From: Stomoxys calcitrans
Taxonomy: Eukaryota; Arthropoda; Insecta; Diptera; Muscidae
Direction: 5' to 3'
DNA length: 64,000 bases
Assembly (NCBI RefSeq): GCF_963082655.1
Contig: NC_081553.1
Location: forward strand, 61,494,311-61,558,310
Shown here: positions 1 through 10,530 of the stretch, piece by piece
How the letters are laid out: every line of letters begins with the position of its first letter
Position numbering within the stretch: position 1 is the first letter of the stretch
The notes under the pieces: model-generated
Seen by the model: only the letters and a program-made list of their open reading frames with translations
Databases searched by the model: none
Told to the model about the DNA's origin: nothing
Position numbers and translations under genes: made by a program

Positions 1-886
1 TTTGCCACAAAAATTTTTGGCGCTTCTGTTGACATCGCAATTAATGAATAAAGGCGTAAATTGTGCATACATGATTTGTAAATAATTTTGAGAAAATGAA
101 AACACAAATTGAACATATTTTCAATTCTATTTTTGACAATATCATGTGGTGTTGTTTATATTACGTAGGCAGATTTAAAAAAAAGAAAAATATTTAACCT
201 ACAATATTTTTATATATGAAGGAAATATAGGCCATCGTACAATTTTATATTAAAACGTGAATATGGTGAGCATCATGGAGATACAAAGTAAAAAGCATTA
301 AATATTATTTGCAAAGCTAATTTTGTCGAATTGGTAATTCCATTAGAAATGTAGCCAAAATTTAATTGGACTGCACTCACTGATATGAGAGAAGTATCCT
401 CTGTTCCTTAATGGAATGTTTATAGGAAATTTAGTAGAATTATTTTAGGAAAATTTATCTTAAGAAAAAAATTTATTTCTAAAGAAATTTTTTTAAAATT
501 TATTTAAAAAAAAAAAATGTGTTCATATAATTTCAATAGAAATTTTACTTCTCTAAAAACCTTTGACAAAAGTTTATATCACAGAAAATTTTAGCTTTAT
601 GGCAAAAATTAAAATCTTAAAATTTAATTTCTAAATAAAACCCATATTTCTAAAGAAAATTTAAATTTTATTTTTTTTTTTATTAAAATGAAAAATTTTT
701 GTGCTGTCAGTAAATTTTTTCTTGTAATCAAGTTATAGGTCGCATTTGTTGACTGATTACCATAAAATTTTGTTTTTGGTCCAAGGGCGAACTGGAAGAA
801 ACCTGTTTTATTGGGTATTTCTTAAAGCCGCCTGAATGACTTTGGTGATTATTAAAGCATGATTTTAGGCGCTTCAATTCAATCCA
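1..886. other. AT-rich stretch without a recognised gene
   Basis: AT-rich sequence with a SINE 3' scrap at about 366-430, a few diverged 29-bp motifs (550-680) and at 720-800 a piece like 49080-49160. Nothing else is seen. Confidence 0.6.
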
Positions 887-1200
887 GCTTATACCCACCA
901 CCATAGGATAGAGCTGCAAAATATCTATGGCACTATCGATATTTTATTTTTTGTATGAATATCGATTAAGTCAAGTTTTTTACATAATTAAACAAAAATA
1001 GGAGATCAGACCATGAATGTATCCTAAAAGATACATTGCGCCTATAGAGGGCACAATTTTCATCCGATTGGACTAAAATTGTGTACAATAACTTCTCTCA
1101 TGACTTCCAACTGAATTTATTAAATTTGGTTTTATTCGATATAGGCATTGATATTGCTTCTATAAAAATCGATCTCCTGATTTTTACTTCTCATTTTCGT
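887..1200 (+). repeat. Decayed DINE-like element
   Basis: CTTATACCCACCACCATAGG marks the subterminal inverted repeat. CCTATAGAGGGCACAATTTT and TCTCTCATGACTTCCAACT match the internal units of the DINE-like family. No hairpin end was seen. Confidence 0.5.
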
Positions 1201-1302
1201 TAGAAATATAGGTATGTGAAATTAACGATAGTATCGATACTATTGATATTTATTATTAGAAATATCGAAAATAACGAATGTTGCTACTATCGATAGTTTG
1301 CC

Positions 1303-2270
1303 AGCTCTACCATAGGAAGGGGGTTACTAAGCTTGTCGTTCCGTATGCAACATCGAATCGTCCTGACATTCTAAGCCGATACAGCTATGGCCATCCATCC
1401 GTCTATAGCTGTATCAATCCCTGTCAAGATAGCATTCCAAAGAATAAAGATATTCGCTTGAAATTTTGCACACATACTTTTTATTGATGTTGGTTGTTGT
1501 TGTTGCTGTAGCCACATTTGAATGTGGAGGTGGCGAACCTCGACAAGCTCTTATAGCTGAGTAAGCTCGTTCCGGTCCACGCGACCGATCTCCGCGGGAA
1601 CATGATGACCATTAGTTATTTGAAGACGCCAATAGATCGCCTTGTCAAAACGGGCATCATAGGCATTCCGTATTTAAGCAAGAGCCGATGTCGCCCGGCC
1701 TCTCAACGAGACTCCACTCGATACAGCAGATTGTCCACGATTGTAGTTGCAGCTGCCCCGTATGGAGCATTCCAACTTTCGGAGCCTGTGGACGCGCCCG
1801 GTTGCTTCCAGCTAAGCTTTTCGTGATAATGTGGAACACCATACAGATTGGAGCTCAAACTTCTAGCCTGCGTGATACTCAAAGTGATCCCGAGCCGGGA
1901 TTGATGTAGGTCGTTGGGGATTGCAAATGGGCCCTATTGGTTCAGATTTAGATATAGCTTCCATATACGTGTATTGGTCCCTCGACTTGACTTCTTGAGC
2001 TTCTAGAAGCTGTAATTATTATCGGCAGTGTTTTGTTACGACTGTCAACGATCGTGCCAAGCATGGTCCAAATCGATGCATACCCTGTTATAGTTCTGAA
2101 ATTTTGCACGTAGTGTTCTGTTACGACTTCCAACAATCGTGACATAAATGTTCCGAATCGATGTATAACTTGATATATTTCCCATATAAACCGATCTCCC
2201 GATTTAACAACTTGAACACTAAGAAGCCGCAATTTTTTTTTTCTAATTGGGCTGAAATTTTCCATTTTCC
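1303..2270 (+). repeat. DINE-like element, split by a (CAA)n retroposon
   Basis: TACCATAGGAAGGGGG starts the copy. TTCGCTTGAAATTTTGCACA and GATGTAGGTCGTTGGGGATT are family landmarks. It is cut at 1491-1899 by a retroposon with 8-bp duplications and ends at a SINE near 2271. Confidence 0.7.
1491..1899 (-). mobile_element. (CAA)n-tailed retroposon with 8-bp target duplication
   Basis: 409 bp flanked by ATTGATGT at 1483-1490 and 1900-1907. In minus orientation it ends GCTACAGCAACAACAACAAC. There are no terminal inverted repeats. The empty site exists in a related element at about 44498-44520. The body (CACTCGATACAGCAG, TTGGAGCTCAAACTTCTAGC in plus orientation) recurs at 24703 and 45424. The partner LINE is unknown. 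Confidence 0.75.
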
Positions 2271-2420
2271 ATGTTGGACTGCGTCACGCCTTTCGGACTC
2301 GGCTATAAAAAGGAGGTCCCTTATCATCGAGCTTAAACTTGAATAGGCCTGCACTCATTGATATGTGAGAAGTTTGCCTCAGTTCCTAAGTGGAATGTTC
2401 ATGGGCAAAATTTGTAATTT
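2271..2420 (+). mobile_element. SINE 3' half
   Basis: GGACTCGGCTATAAAAAGGA to GGAATGTTCATGGGCAAAAT, the body end of the SINE family. The tRNA head is absent. A smaller piece of the same end is at about 366-430. Confidence 0.7.
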
Positions 2421-2485
2421 GTAGGTGGAAGAATGAAATTTTTTTGGGCTTGTTGGACTGATAATCGAAATCGCGAAATCGAGAA

Positions 2486-3262
2486 AATTTTGTCAAAATT
2501 TAATTTCTATAGAAAATTTTGTCAACATTTTATTGCTATAGAAAATTTTGTCAACATTTTATTGCTATAGAAAATTTTGTCAAAATTTTATTTCTATAGA
2601 AAATTTTGTCAAAATTTTATTTCTATAGAAAATTTTGCCAAAATTTTATTTCTATAGAAAATTTTGTCAAAATTTTATTTCTATGAAAATTTTGTCAAAA
2701 TTTTATTTCTATGAAAATTTTGTCAAAATTTTAGTTCTATAGAAAATTTTGTCAAAATTTTATTTTTATAGAAAATTATGTCAAAATTTGATTTCTATAG
2801 AAAATTTTGCCAAAATTTTATTTCTATAGAAAATTTTGCCAAAATTTTATTTCTATAGAAAATGTTGCCAAAATTTTATTTCTATAGAAAATGTTGTCAA
2901 AATTTTATTTCTATAGAAAATTTTGTCAAAATTTTATTTCTATAGAAAATTTTGTCAAAATTTTATTTCTATAGAAAATTTTGTCAAAATTTTATTTCTA
3001 TAGAAAATTTTGTCAAAATTTGATTTCTATAAAAAATTTTGTCGAAATTTTATTTCTATAGAAAATTTTGTCAAAATTTTATTTCTATAGAAAATTTTGT
3101 CAAAATTTTATTTCTATAGAAAATTTTGTCAAAATTTTATTTCTATAGAAAATTTTGTCAAAATTTTATTTCTTCAGAAAATTTTGTCAAAATTTTATTT
3201 CTTTAGAAAATTTTGTCAAAATTTTATTTCTTTAGAAAATTTTGTTAAATCTTATTTTTATA
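2486..3262. repeat. 29-bp satellite, about 27 copies
   Basis: The monomer is CTATAGAAAATTTTGTCAAA followed by ATTTTATTT, repeated head to tail with few changes. Edges are more diverged than the centre. It lies beyond the 3' end of the CCP6-like gene. It contains an open frame by chance. Confidence 0.95.
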
Positions 3263-3403
3263 GAAATTCACAACTTTTTTTCTGTGTAAAATTGTTCATT
3301 GCTTAAAACCCTTTGAAGGATTTTGGTGAAAAATAGAGTATGCTTTTAGGCTTTTCAATACTTCGAAAGTGTTTAAAAAACGTTCATTAATCGGAAACTT
3401 GCT

Positions 3404-3413
3404 TTTATTTATT
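3404..3413 (-). promoter_or_regulatory. Possible polyadenylation signals for the CCP6-like gene
   Basis: Two overlapping AATAAA hexamers read on the minus strand, about 240 nt after the stop codon. This is the first such cluster downstream of the last exon and lies before the 29-bp satellite. In AT-rich DNA a hexamer alone is weak evidence. Confidence 0.3.
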
Positions 3414-3650
3414 TTAAATTCGTTATTTAGATAAAACCAAAGCTCTTATATACATTTATAATTGCTTTAAACATTTTTTATAAAGAGATTAATTAAATTC
3501 AACATTAAGAATAAATATAGGAAAATATTTTTACCACGTTAAAGCATTTGAAAATCCAAAGCATTAGCAGTAAGGCAACTTTAATGGCAAAATCAATACT
3601 TATGTTCTAAAATATAAACATCCTTGTGTGCATACATTTCTCTATACCAT

Positions 3651-4243
3651 TTAATCTTCAAAACTGGAAACCCTTAAACTACCTCTGGTCAATTGATTTA
3701 AGTCGATTATCGATAAATAAGGCTTGGGCGGCACATTGACAGGTAATTCAAAACGTGTCTGTTTTTCCGGAGATTGACTTTTACTCTTGCCACCATAATC
3801 ATGCAGTGAAGGTTCCTGGGCCAAATCAAAACGTCCTGATTTAATGCGCAGCAAAGCAAATTGATCGTGTGTGAGTTGTTGCTGTTGATTTGTGGTTCCA
3901 GCACAAGGCATGGTGCAACTGGCAACTCGACGATAATTTCGATAACCACTAAAGTGACTACTGCCAGGAGCCACAGTGCGAGTGGGCGAGAAACCTCCTT
4001 CATCCGAGGAGCCTCCTGAATCATAGCAGATAGATAAATTCGTATAGGAAATGGGAGCATAGGAGCGAGTGGTCTTGGGTCGTGGTTTAACTTCATAGCG
4101 ATTCTTGGAACGTGAACGTGAGTTATGGGTTCTGGGGCGACGCTTCTTTTGCCTTACCTCCGAGGGCAAGGGAGCCGGTAGCACATTAATAAATCTATAG
4201 TATTGTAAAAAAGTTCTAGCTAAATTGCGGCCGCAACGATAAT
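3651..4243 (-). CDS. AGBL4: CCP6-like exon 5 (last exon, C-terminal tail)
   Basis: The acceptor TTTACAG ends at 4244 and the exon enters in phase 1. It encodes GRNLARTFLQYYRFINVLP, the conserved end of CCP6 proteins. A roughly 170-residue low-complexity tail follows, with a basic Arg/Ser patch (KKRRPRTHNSRSRSKNRYEV), a Ser/Gly segment (YDSGGSSDEGG) and a short Gln run. TAA is at 3653-3651. The tail is longer than in vertebrate family members and carries no domain I recognise. Confidence 0.88.
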
Positions 4244-7200
4244 CTGTAAAAATATGAAAACATTTTATAAAAATTTTCCATTCATTTATTCTTTATGAAG
4301 TTCTACTTACATCCCTCCTCATTGTACAGGGCCACCGTTTTACCGTCCTTAAGATAATGACCACCCATTGATATCTCCAATGTGTATGCATTAACGGTAT
4401 CACTTAATTTTTCACAACAGTAGCGTCGTGCACAACCAGATTTCTTTTCGTCTGCATTAAATATCATATTGGCCGATGCATAGTCCTGAGCATTCCCAGC
4501 AAACAGACGTGGAAACACCAAATGCCTCTCATAGCGATAGACATCTTCATAGGTGTTGCCGTACATGAAACAACCATGGAGACTTGTGTGAGCATGTAAA
4601 TCGATGACGAAATCGATTTGATACGACTGCAATGAATTGGAGAAAAAACAAACGCACCATAATCAGTGATAATTAACATTAAAACTGCGTTTCTGTGCTA
4701 ATGAATCGAGGTCTTTAAAATTAATGGAGGTAGTAGGGTAATGTAGACATAGTGGGGATTTGCTATAAAATGTGATAGGAATGATATAAGCATGGTTTTA
4801 AATGTAAAATTTTCTAGAAAAATAAATTTTGTGTAGTTGGTAATCGTTTTGGCTTAAGGTCAATATGTTGGTAGTGTTAATTGCTTTTTATTCTGATATT
4901 TCGGTTGACGACGCCATTTTCAAAGACTGGTAGAATTAAACTAATATCAAATTAAAGCATTTAAGTTTAAAAAACAGTAACACTAAATTTTGTCAAAAAT
5001 GTTGCATGTAATTAAAATTTCGAAAAAAAAAAAAAATCTGTAAAAAAAATAATTTTTTTTATAAAAAAATTTTTTTGAGTAATCAAAAGTTGACAGAATT
5101 TTGTATAGAAATAACATTTTGGCAATATTTGCAATTGTCTTTAGAAATAAAATTTGGACAATATTTTCTATAGTAATAAATTGTTGACAAAATATTTTTT
5201 TTTTTTAAACAAAATTTTGAAACATTTTCTATATAAAAATATTTTTACAAAATTTCATATAAAAGCAAATTTAACAAAATTTTCATTGTTAAAAAAATTT
5301 AAATAAAATTTCGCCCAATTTTTTGAAAACATTTTGATTTAAAACCAAGTGGTGATTATATTAAATCGCCCACTGTTGTCAACTAATAAATAAGTTGGTA
5401 GGGGTAACTACTAAACCAATGGTATATGCGCCAGACAAAAATAACTGATCTTGAACGCATGCTAGACGACAAAAAGAAATAAAATATGGACATAATTTTC
5501 TAAAGAAAAATGTCTGATAAAATATTCTATGCAGTATACGAGTAAAATTTTTGACAAAATTTGCTTTAGGCTAAAAATTTTAACAAACATTTCTTTAAAA
5601 ATCATAATTTGACAAAAAATTCTTTAAAAATTAAATTTTGACCAAATTTTCTTTAAAAATTAAATTTTGACAAAATTTCCTTTAAAGAATAAATTTTGAC
5701 AAAATTTTCTTTTAAAATAAAAATTTGACAAAATCTTATATATAAAACTCAATTTGTGTTTTTTTGTACCGTATAGACTCAAAAACGGCTGAACCGATTA
5801 CCTTGAAATGTTCACAAATTATGTAGGTTGGTCTGAAAGGATACCGAAAGGGGGCGGACCCTTCCACTTATGCCAAAAATACAACTCACTGTTTCAAATT
5901 TCATCAAAATAGGATGAACAATGTTCCTTTTATGGGCTCAATACTATATATCGAGAGATCGGTATATATGGCAGCTATATCCAAATATGGTCCGATATGT
6001 ACCACATTTTACAGGATTGGGTAGGGTTCTACCAGAATACACTGCGTCAAAATTCATCGAATTCGGGTGATAAATGGATATTTTATGGCCTCAATACCCT
6101 ATATCGGGAGATCGGGTGGACGGTCTAAGGGCAGCTATCTTCAAATATAGCCCGACCAGAACCGCACTTCATAGAAATGAATAGGGGTCTACCAGAACTC
6201 ACTGTGCTAAATATGATCGAAATCGGATGAAAAATTACCAATTTATTGCCTTAAGACTTTAAGTCTAGAGATCGGTCTATATAGCGGCTATATATAACTA
6301 AAATCTGATTTTATGAGATCAGAAAATCAGGTTTATGTACAAAAAATACGAAATCAATAAAAATTTTTTGAAAATGTTTTTATTCCCAAGATATCTGCAA
6401 AATTATAAATACCCAGCTTTTGGGTATAAATACCCGCGAATTTACCCAATTCATCGGGTATTTACACAGATTGTGTATGTTTGTCTGGAAGGAAACATAG
6501 GCTATATAATTTTTGGATATCGGATGGGGGCGGACCCTCCCCCTTACCTCAAAAACGCCACCCAAAACAAAAAGCGGACCGATAGGCCCAATTAGGGTAT
6601 CAAATAAAAGGTATTGGAGACTAGAAAACGAATATCGTATTAAAATTTGAGTCTAAGTACCCAGCTTGCCGCCCCAACCCCAAAACTCCTCTAAAAAGAT
6701 ATACTCGACGTTCATGTCAATATGTACTCAAATGAAAAGTATTCGGCACTAGATTAAAAATATGACATAAAAAATTAAATCCAAGCAATGGGAGGTCGCC
6801 CCACCCCCAAGTACCCCCAAATGGGATATATGGGATTCAAATGAATGGTATTTGGGGGTAGATTACGAATATGACATTAAAATTTGCGTTCAAGTCTAGA
6901 TGGCGCTTTTCCTCCTAAAAATACGTCAAATAGGTTATTGGCCCATTATGACAATACGGGACTCAAATGAATAGTATTTAAGTGTGTAAAACGAATTTGA
7001 TATCCAATTTTGCAGCCAAGTGTTTGTGTTACGCCCTATAGCACCCCCTAAACTAAACTTAATTTCCGACTATGGCAATGTGGAGCTCAAATCAACGGTA
7101 TTTGGGAGTGGATCACGAATTTGATATCCACATTGGAGTCGAAATATCTGAGGTGCCATCCCTCCCGTAAAAAGCACTTCTCATTACTCTAATTTTCAAA

Positions 7201-10200
7201 AACACCAGATCTCGGAGATTGGTAATGTGATTCGTTCACATTTTTTTGGACTCTCACAGTCAATTTGTAAAATGATTTTCTTTAAAAACAAAAATTAAAT
7301 ACAATTATCTATAGAAATTATTTTTTTTTTTGTAAAATTTTCATTAAAGATAAAATTTTGACAAAATATTCTTTAAAAATAAAGTATTGACAAAATTTTT
7401 TTGAAAAAAAAAAATTCCAAAGTTTTTTTAAAAACACAAAATTTTAAACTTTCCTATAGAAATAAGTTTGTTTGTTTGTGCTCATTTATTTTGATCTTTA
7501 AATTCCTTGCATGATTTTTCGAGCATATTACAGCTCAAGATTATTTAAATTCAATACTTTCTATTCAAAGAATAGCAAATCAAAGACTTGATTAAAGTTT
7601 AGCAAGAGTGTGCTGTTGTCAAAAACACTTTGAATGGCATGGTGGATCGCAATTTCTGATACGCCATGTATCTTCATCAACACCTTTGTTAAATTGATTG
7701 CGGTGCTCTACTTACCCACCGACTATTGAGTACAGTGTAGAGCACGATTTTTTTTGGAAACATGGTTCAATAATTCCCCTAGCGCTCACAAGCGCATAAA
7801 GACTTATTTTCCACTACTCCGTCATAAACTAATGATCAATGCTTAGAACAACAAATGACATCATCATTGCCAAACTATTTTTGTTGTGCATTCGTATATG
7901 CTTTTTTGAGTAGGCCACATTGACCAACAGAACAGCGACGGGCCGGTACGGAAGGTTTGTCAGTTTGCGGTCTTTTATTTTGATCTTTTCGTGATTTTTC
8001 GAGCATATTCCAGCTCAAGATCATTTAAATTCTATGCTTTTTACTCAAAGAATAGCATATCAAAGACTTTATTAAAGTCCTTTATAAATAAAAAATTTAC
8101 AAAATTTTCTATAGAAAACATTTTGACAAAATTTTTTGTAGAAAAAATTTAGACAGAATTTTCAATAGAAAAAATGTTGACAAAATTTTCTATATAAAAA
8201 ATTAAGGCTAGAAAAACTTTGGAAAAAAATTTAATTAAAAAATTCTGATATAATACCTTTGCAACATATTCTATAGAAAAAATTTTGCAAAATTTTCTAT
8301 GTGTTGAGGGGATATAGGTGACCTTTTTATATGTATGAAGCTTGGGTTATAGTATTGACTGTAGGTCATGGGAAAAAACTAAGTTTTTTTTGTCTTATTT
8401 TATTACAAATATTTCGGTCGACGTCATCAAACCCTTTTCGAGGATTTTAATCTTTATCATGATACTGTTGTATTCATTCAATACAACAGGATAATGTTAA
8501 TCGCAACTTCATGTTTCAAAATCTTCAAAAATGGTTTGACGACGTCGACTTAACTCTATTGGAAATAAAATAAGACAAAAAAATGTGTTTTTTTTCCATG
8601 ACCTATAGCCGATACTTTACACCATGCTTTATAAGTATAAATGGGCCAACTTATCCCCTCAACACGCAGAAAATTTTGCAAAATTTTTCAATTAAAGGAT
8701 TTGGTCAATATTTTTTCTATAGAAATTTTTTCAAATTCTTCTTATTTTCAATAGAAAAATTTTTTACAAAAATTTTCTATAAAAAAAATTTTGAAAATTT
8801 TTCTAAAGAAAAAATGTTGAAAATTTTTCTATAGAAAAAATGTTGAAAATTTTTCTACAGAAAAAATGTTGAAAATTTTTCTACAGAAAAAATGTTGAAA
8901 ATTTTTCTGTGTAGTATTTTTCTGTGTGTTATATTTTGACAAAATCTTTTACAGGACAAATGTTGGCAATTTTTTCTATAAAAACAATTTTGACCAAATT
9001 TTCTATTGAAAAAGTTTGTTAAAATTTTTTATAGAAAAAATTTTGACAGAAATAAAATTTTGACAAAATTTCCTATACAAAAAATTTGGCTAAAAATTTC
9101 TAAAAAATTAAATTTTGACAACATTTTCTATAGAAATGGTAATATTTTCTATAGAAACAATTTTGATCAAGTTTTCTACAGAAAAAACTTGTAAAATTTT
9201 TTTATGGAAATAAAACATTGACAAAATTTCCTATAAAAAAAATTTTTACAAAATTTCTTATATAAAAAAAATTTAGACAAAATTTTCTATAAAAAAATTG
9301 TGAACATTTTTTCTATAAAAAGAAATTTGAAAAAATTATCTGTAAAAAAATTTTGACAAAATTTTTTATATTTCTATTCTTTGGAAATAAAATGGTGACA
9401 AAGTTAAAAAAAATTAACAATTAAAAAAATTTTTTTAATAGGTTTTTTTTCCTTCAAAATTTTTTCTCTCTCATACTTACATCAGAATTATCAATTTCCT
9501 TTAACATATTCTTTATGGCAAATATCTCGGGATGTGAGAATTCTGTGGCCACTTGCCACACACGATTCATATCCTGGCCAATTAAATTGCAACGATTATT
9601 GCCCAGGAAAACACCATCCGGATTGACCATTGGCACAATTTTAAAAACAAAATTTTCGCGTAATATTTTTGCAATGTTATGGCTACTTAATAAAAACTCC
9701 AAAAAACCTTGGCACATAAACGAAGCAGGACTGGCATTGGCATGAGAGCGACAGAGTATGATGATGACGCGTATAACGCAGCGTTCCACACGATTTGTCT
9801 TAACCTTGCCGACAACATGGTCAATGGTTATTAAATCGACATTGCGGTTTTGCTGAAACAGAAAAACAAATAATCAAAAAAAAAAAACTCTTTGGTAAAG
9901 CTTTCTCTAACTTACCAAAGTTTTGGTTAACAAACTTCTTGTAAATTTCTTCTCTCCACCCTGCTGCTGGCGACTTTCGATTAAGTTCAGGTACGACTGC
10001 ATGCGTGAATAGCTATAAGGCGGTGCTAAAGCAAATTGATAGACATCATCTTCCTTGTCGAAGGAAAAGGCAAAACTTAGAACATAGTGATTCTGGTGAT
10101 ATGGTGAGCGATAATAAAAGACATGCTTCTTGGGCAATCTTTGCCATTTGGGGCGTGAGGATGATTTGACCAAAGGTGTTAGTCCCGAATTGAAAAGATT

Positions 10201-10487
10201 ACGAGCCTTGCTGATATTCACAAAATTAAAAATTACTTTTTGATCTTGTTTCACATTGTCCACAGTGAAATTGAACCAAAAACGAAATCTGGGATTACAA
10301 GTATCCGGTCGCAAGAACAAATCGTATTCGAATTCTCCCACCAGATTGGCTTTACCCAAATTTCCGGTCTCAAAGGCAGCATCAAAGCATATCTGACCTC
10401 TTTTGGCTTTGCCACTGACACCGGGCGGCCGGATAATAACACGGGAAACATTACCCATGCCGCCCTCTCCATCACTGCCTTCACTAT
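3651..10487 (-). CDS. AGBL4: Cytosolic carboxypeptidase 6-like (CCP6/AGBL4), gene span of exons 2-5
   Basis: This is an M14-family cytosolic carboxypeptidase. The known role of the CCP6 family is to remove C-terminal or side-chain glutamates from tubulin and other proteins in the cytoplasm. Four exons join in frame through GT-AG introns (10487-9916, 9852-9481, 4626-4311, 4243-3651). The CCP N-domain shows FEYDLFLRPDTCNPRFR and KWQRLPKKH. The catalytic domain shows NPDGVFLGNNR, QDMNR, DLHAH (third zinc ligand) and YTLE (general base). The C-terminal segment GRNLARTFLQYYR matches the family end, followed by a basic Arg/Ser-rich tail. With the proposed first exon the protein is 621 aa, longer than the roughly 500 aa of vertebrate CCP6 because of that tail. 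Oddity: the HxxE zinc motif reads H232-A-N-A235. The large intron 9480-4627 holds Helitron, satellite and foldback repeats. Family assignment is firm; activity is doubtful. Confidence 0.9.
4311..4626 (-). CDS. AGBL4: CCP6-like exon 4 (second half of peptidase domain)
   Basis: The acceptor TTGCAG ends at 4627 and the donor GTAAGT starts at 4310. It enters in phase 0 and leaves in phase 1 (316 nt). IDFVIDLHAHTSLHGCFMYG carries the third zinc ligand (His330 in my numbering). DTVNAYTLEISMGGHY carries the catalytic Glu403. FPRLFAGNAQDYASANMIFN matches the CCP6-type region between them. Both active-site positions are intact, unlike the HxxE motif in exon 3. Confidence 0.9.
4980..5733. repeat. Diverged 29-bp satellite remnants
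   Basis: Scattered AAATTTTGACAAAATTTTCT motifs, the reverse complement of the monomer at 2486, strongly diverged, in the CCP6-like intron 3. The neighbouring stretch 4640-4980 shows nothing else recognisable. Confidence 0.6.
5734..7262 (+). mobile_element. Helitron, 5' end and rearranged interior
   Basis: It starts TCTTATATATAAAACTC after an A, at the edge of the 29-bp satellite. GACTCAAAAACGGCTGAACC and GGGGGCGGACCC belong to the family 5' region. A DINE-like fragment (about 5925-6330) interrupts it, and a second 5'-region segment follows. The CTAG end is missing. It lies in the CCP6-like intron 3. Confidence 0.65.
5925..6330. repeat. DINE-like internal units
   Basis: Three diverged units with GAGATCGGTATATATGGCAG and AAATATGGTCCGAT-type sequence, inserted in or exchanged into the Helitron at 5734. 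No termini are visible. Confidence 0.5.
7495..7693. repeat. Dispersed repeat, copy 1
   Basis: TTTTTCGAGCATATTACAGC to CGCCATGTATCTTCATCAAC. The same sequence recurs at 57786-57960, with a partial copy at 7977-8080. It always sits next to 29-bp satellite-like DNA. The element type is unknown. The rest of 7263-7980 holds only AT-rich filler. Confidence 0.7.
8090..9420. repeat. Diverged 29-bp satellite, opposite orientation
   Basis: Units such as TTCTATAGAAAAAATGTTGA repeat across the stretch in the opposite orientation to 2486-3262, interrupted by the palindrome at 8301-8665. Degenerate, with chance open frames. Confidence 0.75.
8301..8665. repeat. 365-bp foldback (palindromic) element
   Basis: The ends GTGTTGAGGGGATA and TATCCCCTCAACAC start two arms of about 180 bp that pair along their length with scattered mismatches, meeting at TGTATTCATTCAATACA (about 8483). 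Shared landmarks are GTCATGG-AAAAA, GTCTTATTTTATT and GTCGACGTC. It is non-coding and inserted in satellite sequence. The superfamily is not determined. Confidence 0.85.
9481..9852 (-). CDS. AGBL4: CCP6-like exon 3 (first half of peptidase domain, altered zinc motif)
   Basis: The acceptor TTTCAG ends at 9853 and the donor GTAAGT starts at 9480. It is phase 0 on both sides, 124 codons. The sequence around the zinc site is CRSHANASPASFMCQGFLEF. Active CCPs have H-P-G-E-[TS]-P at this place, so His is kept (codon 9744-9742) while the zinc-binding Glu is Ala (GCC, 9735-9733). The downstream motifs are normal: VPMVNPDGVFLGNNRCN and GQDMNRVW, the latter holding the Asn-Arg pair that binds the substrate carboxylate. 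The exon has no frameshift or stop, so it does not look like a decaying copy. Confidence 0.9.
9916..10487 (-). CDS. AGBL4: CCP6-like exon 2 (CCP N-domain)
   Basis: The acceptor is a TTAACAG at 10494-10488 and the donor is GTAAGT starting at 9915. The exon enters in phase 1 and leaves in phase 0 (572 nt). It encodes an acidic leader (SEGSDGEGG) and then the CCP-specific N-terminal beta-sandwich domain that precedes the peptidase fold: KRGQICFDAAFETGNLGKAN, FEYDLFLRPDTCNPRFR, KWQRLPKKHVFYYRSPYHQN and DDVYQFALAPPYSYSRMQ. The open frame continues upstream of the acceptor into a transposon (10531-11127), so an ATG there is not the real start. Confidence 0.9.
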
Positions 10488-10530
10488 CTGTTAAGGAGAA
10501 AAGGAGAGAAATGTTACTTAAGATGAAATA

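Noticed and set aside
2486..3262. CRISPR-like array
   Set aside because: Repeats are contiguous with no unique spacers, in a eukaryotic genome; it is a satellite.
3097..3306. Open frame of 69 codons in the satellite
   Set aside because: The monomer is 29 bp, so all three frames cycle; low-complexity KFYF-type repeats only.
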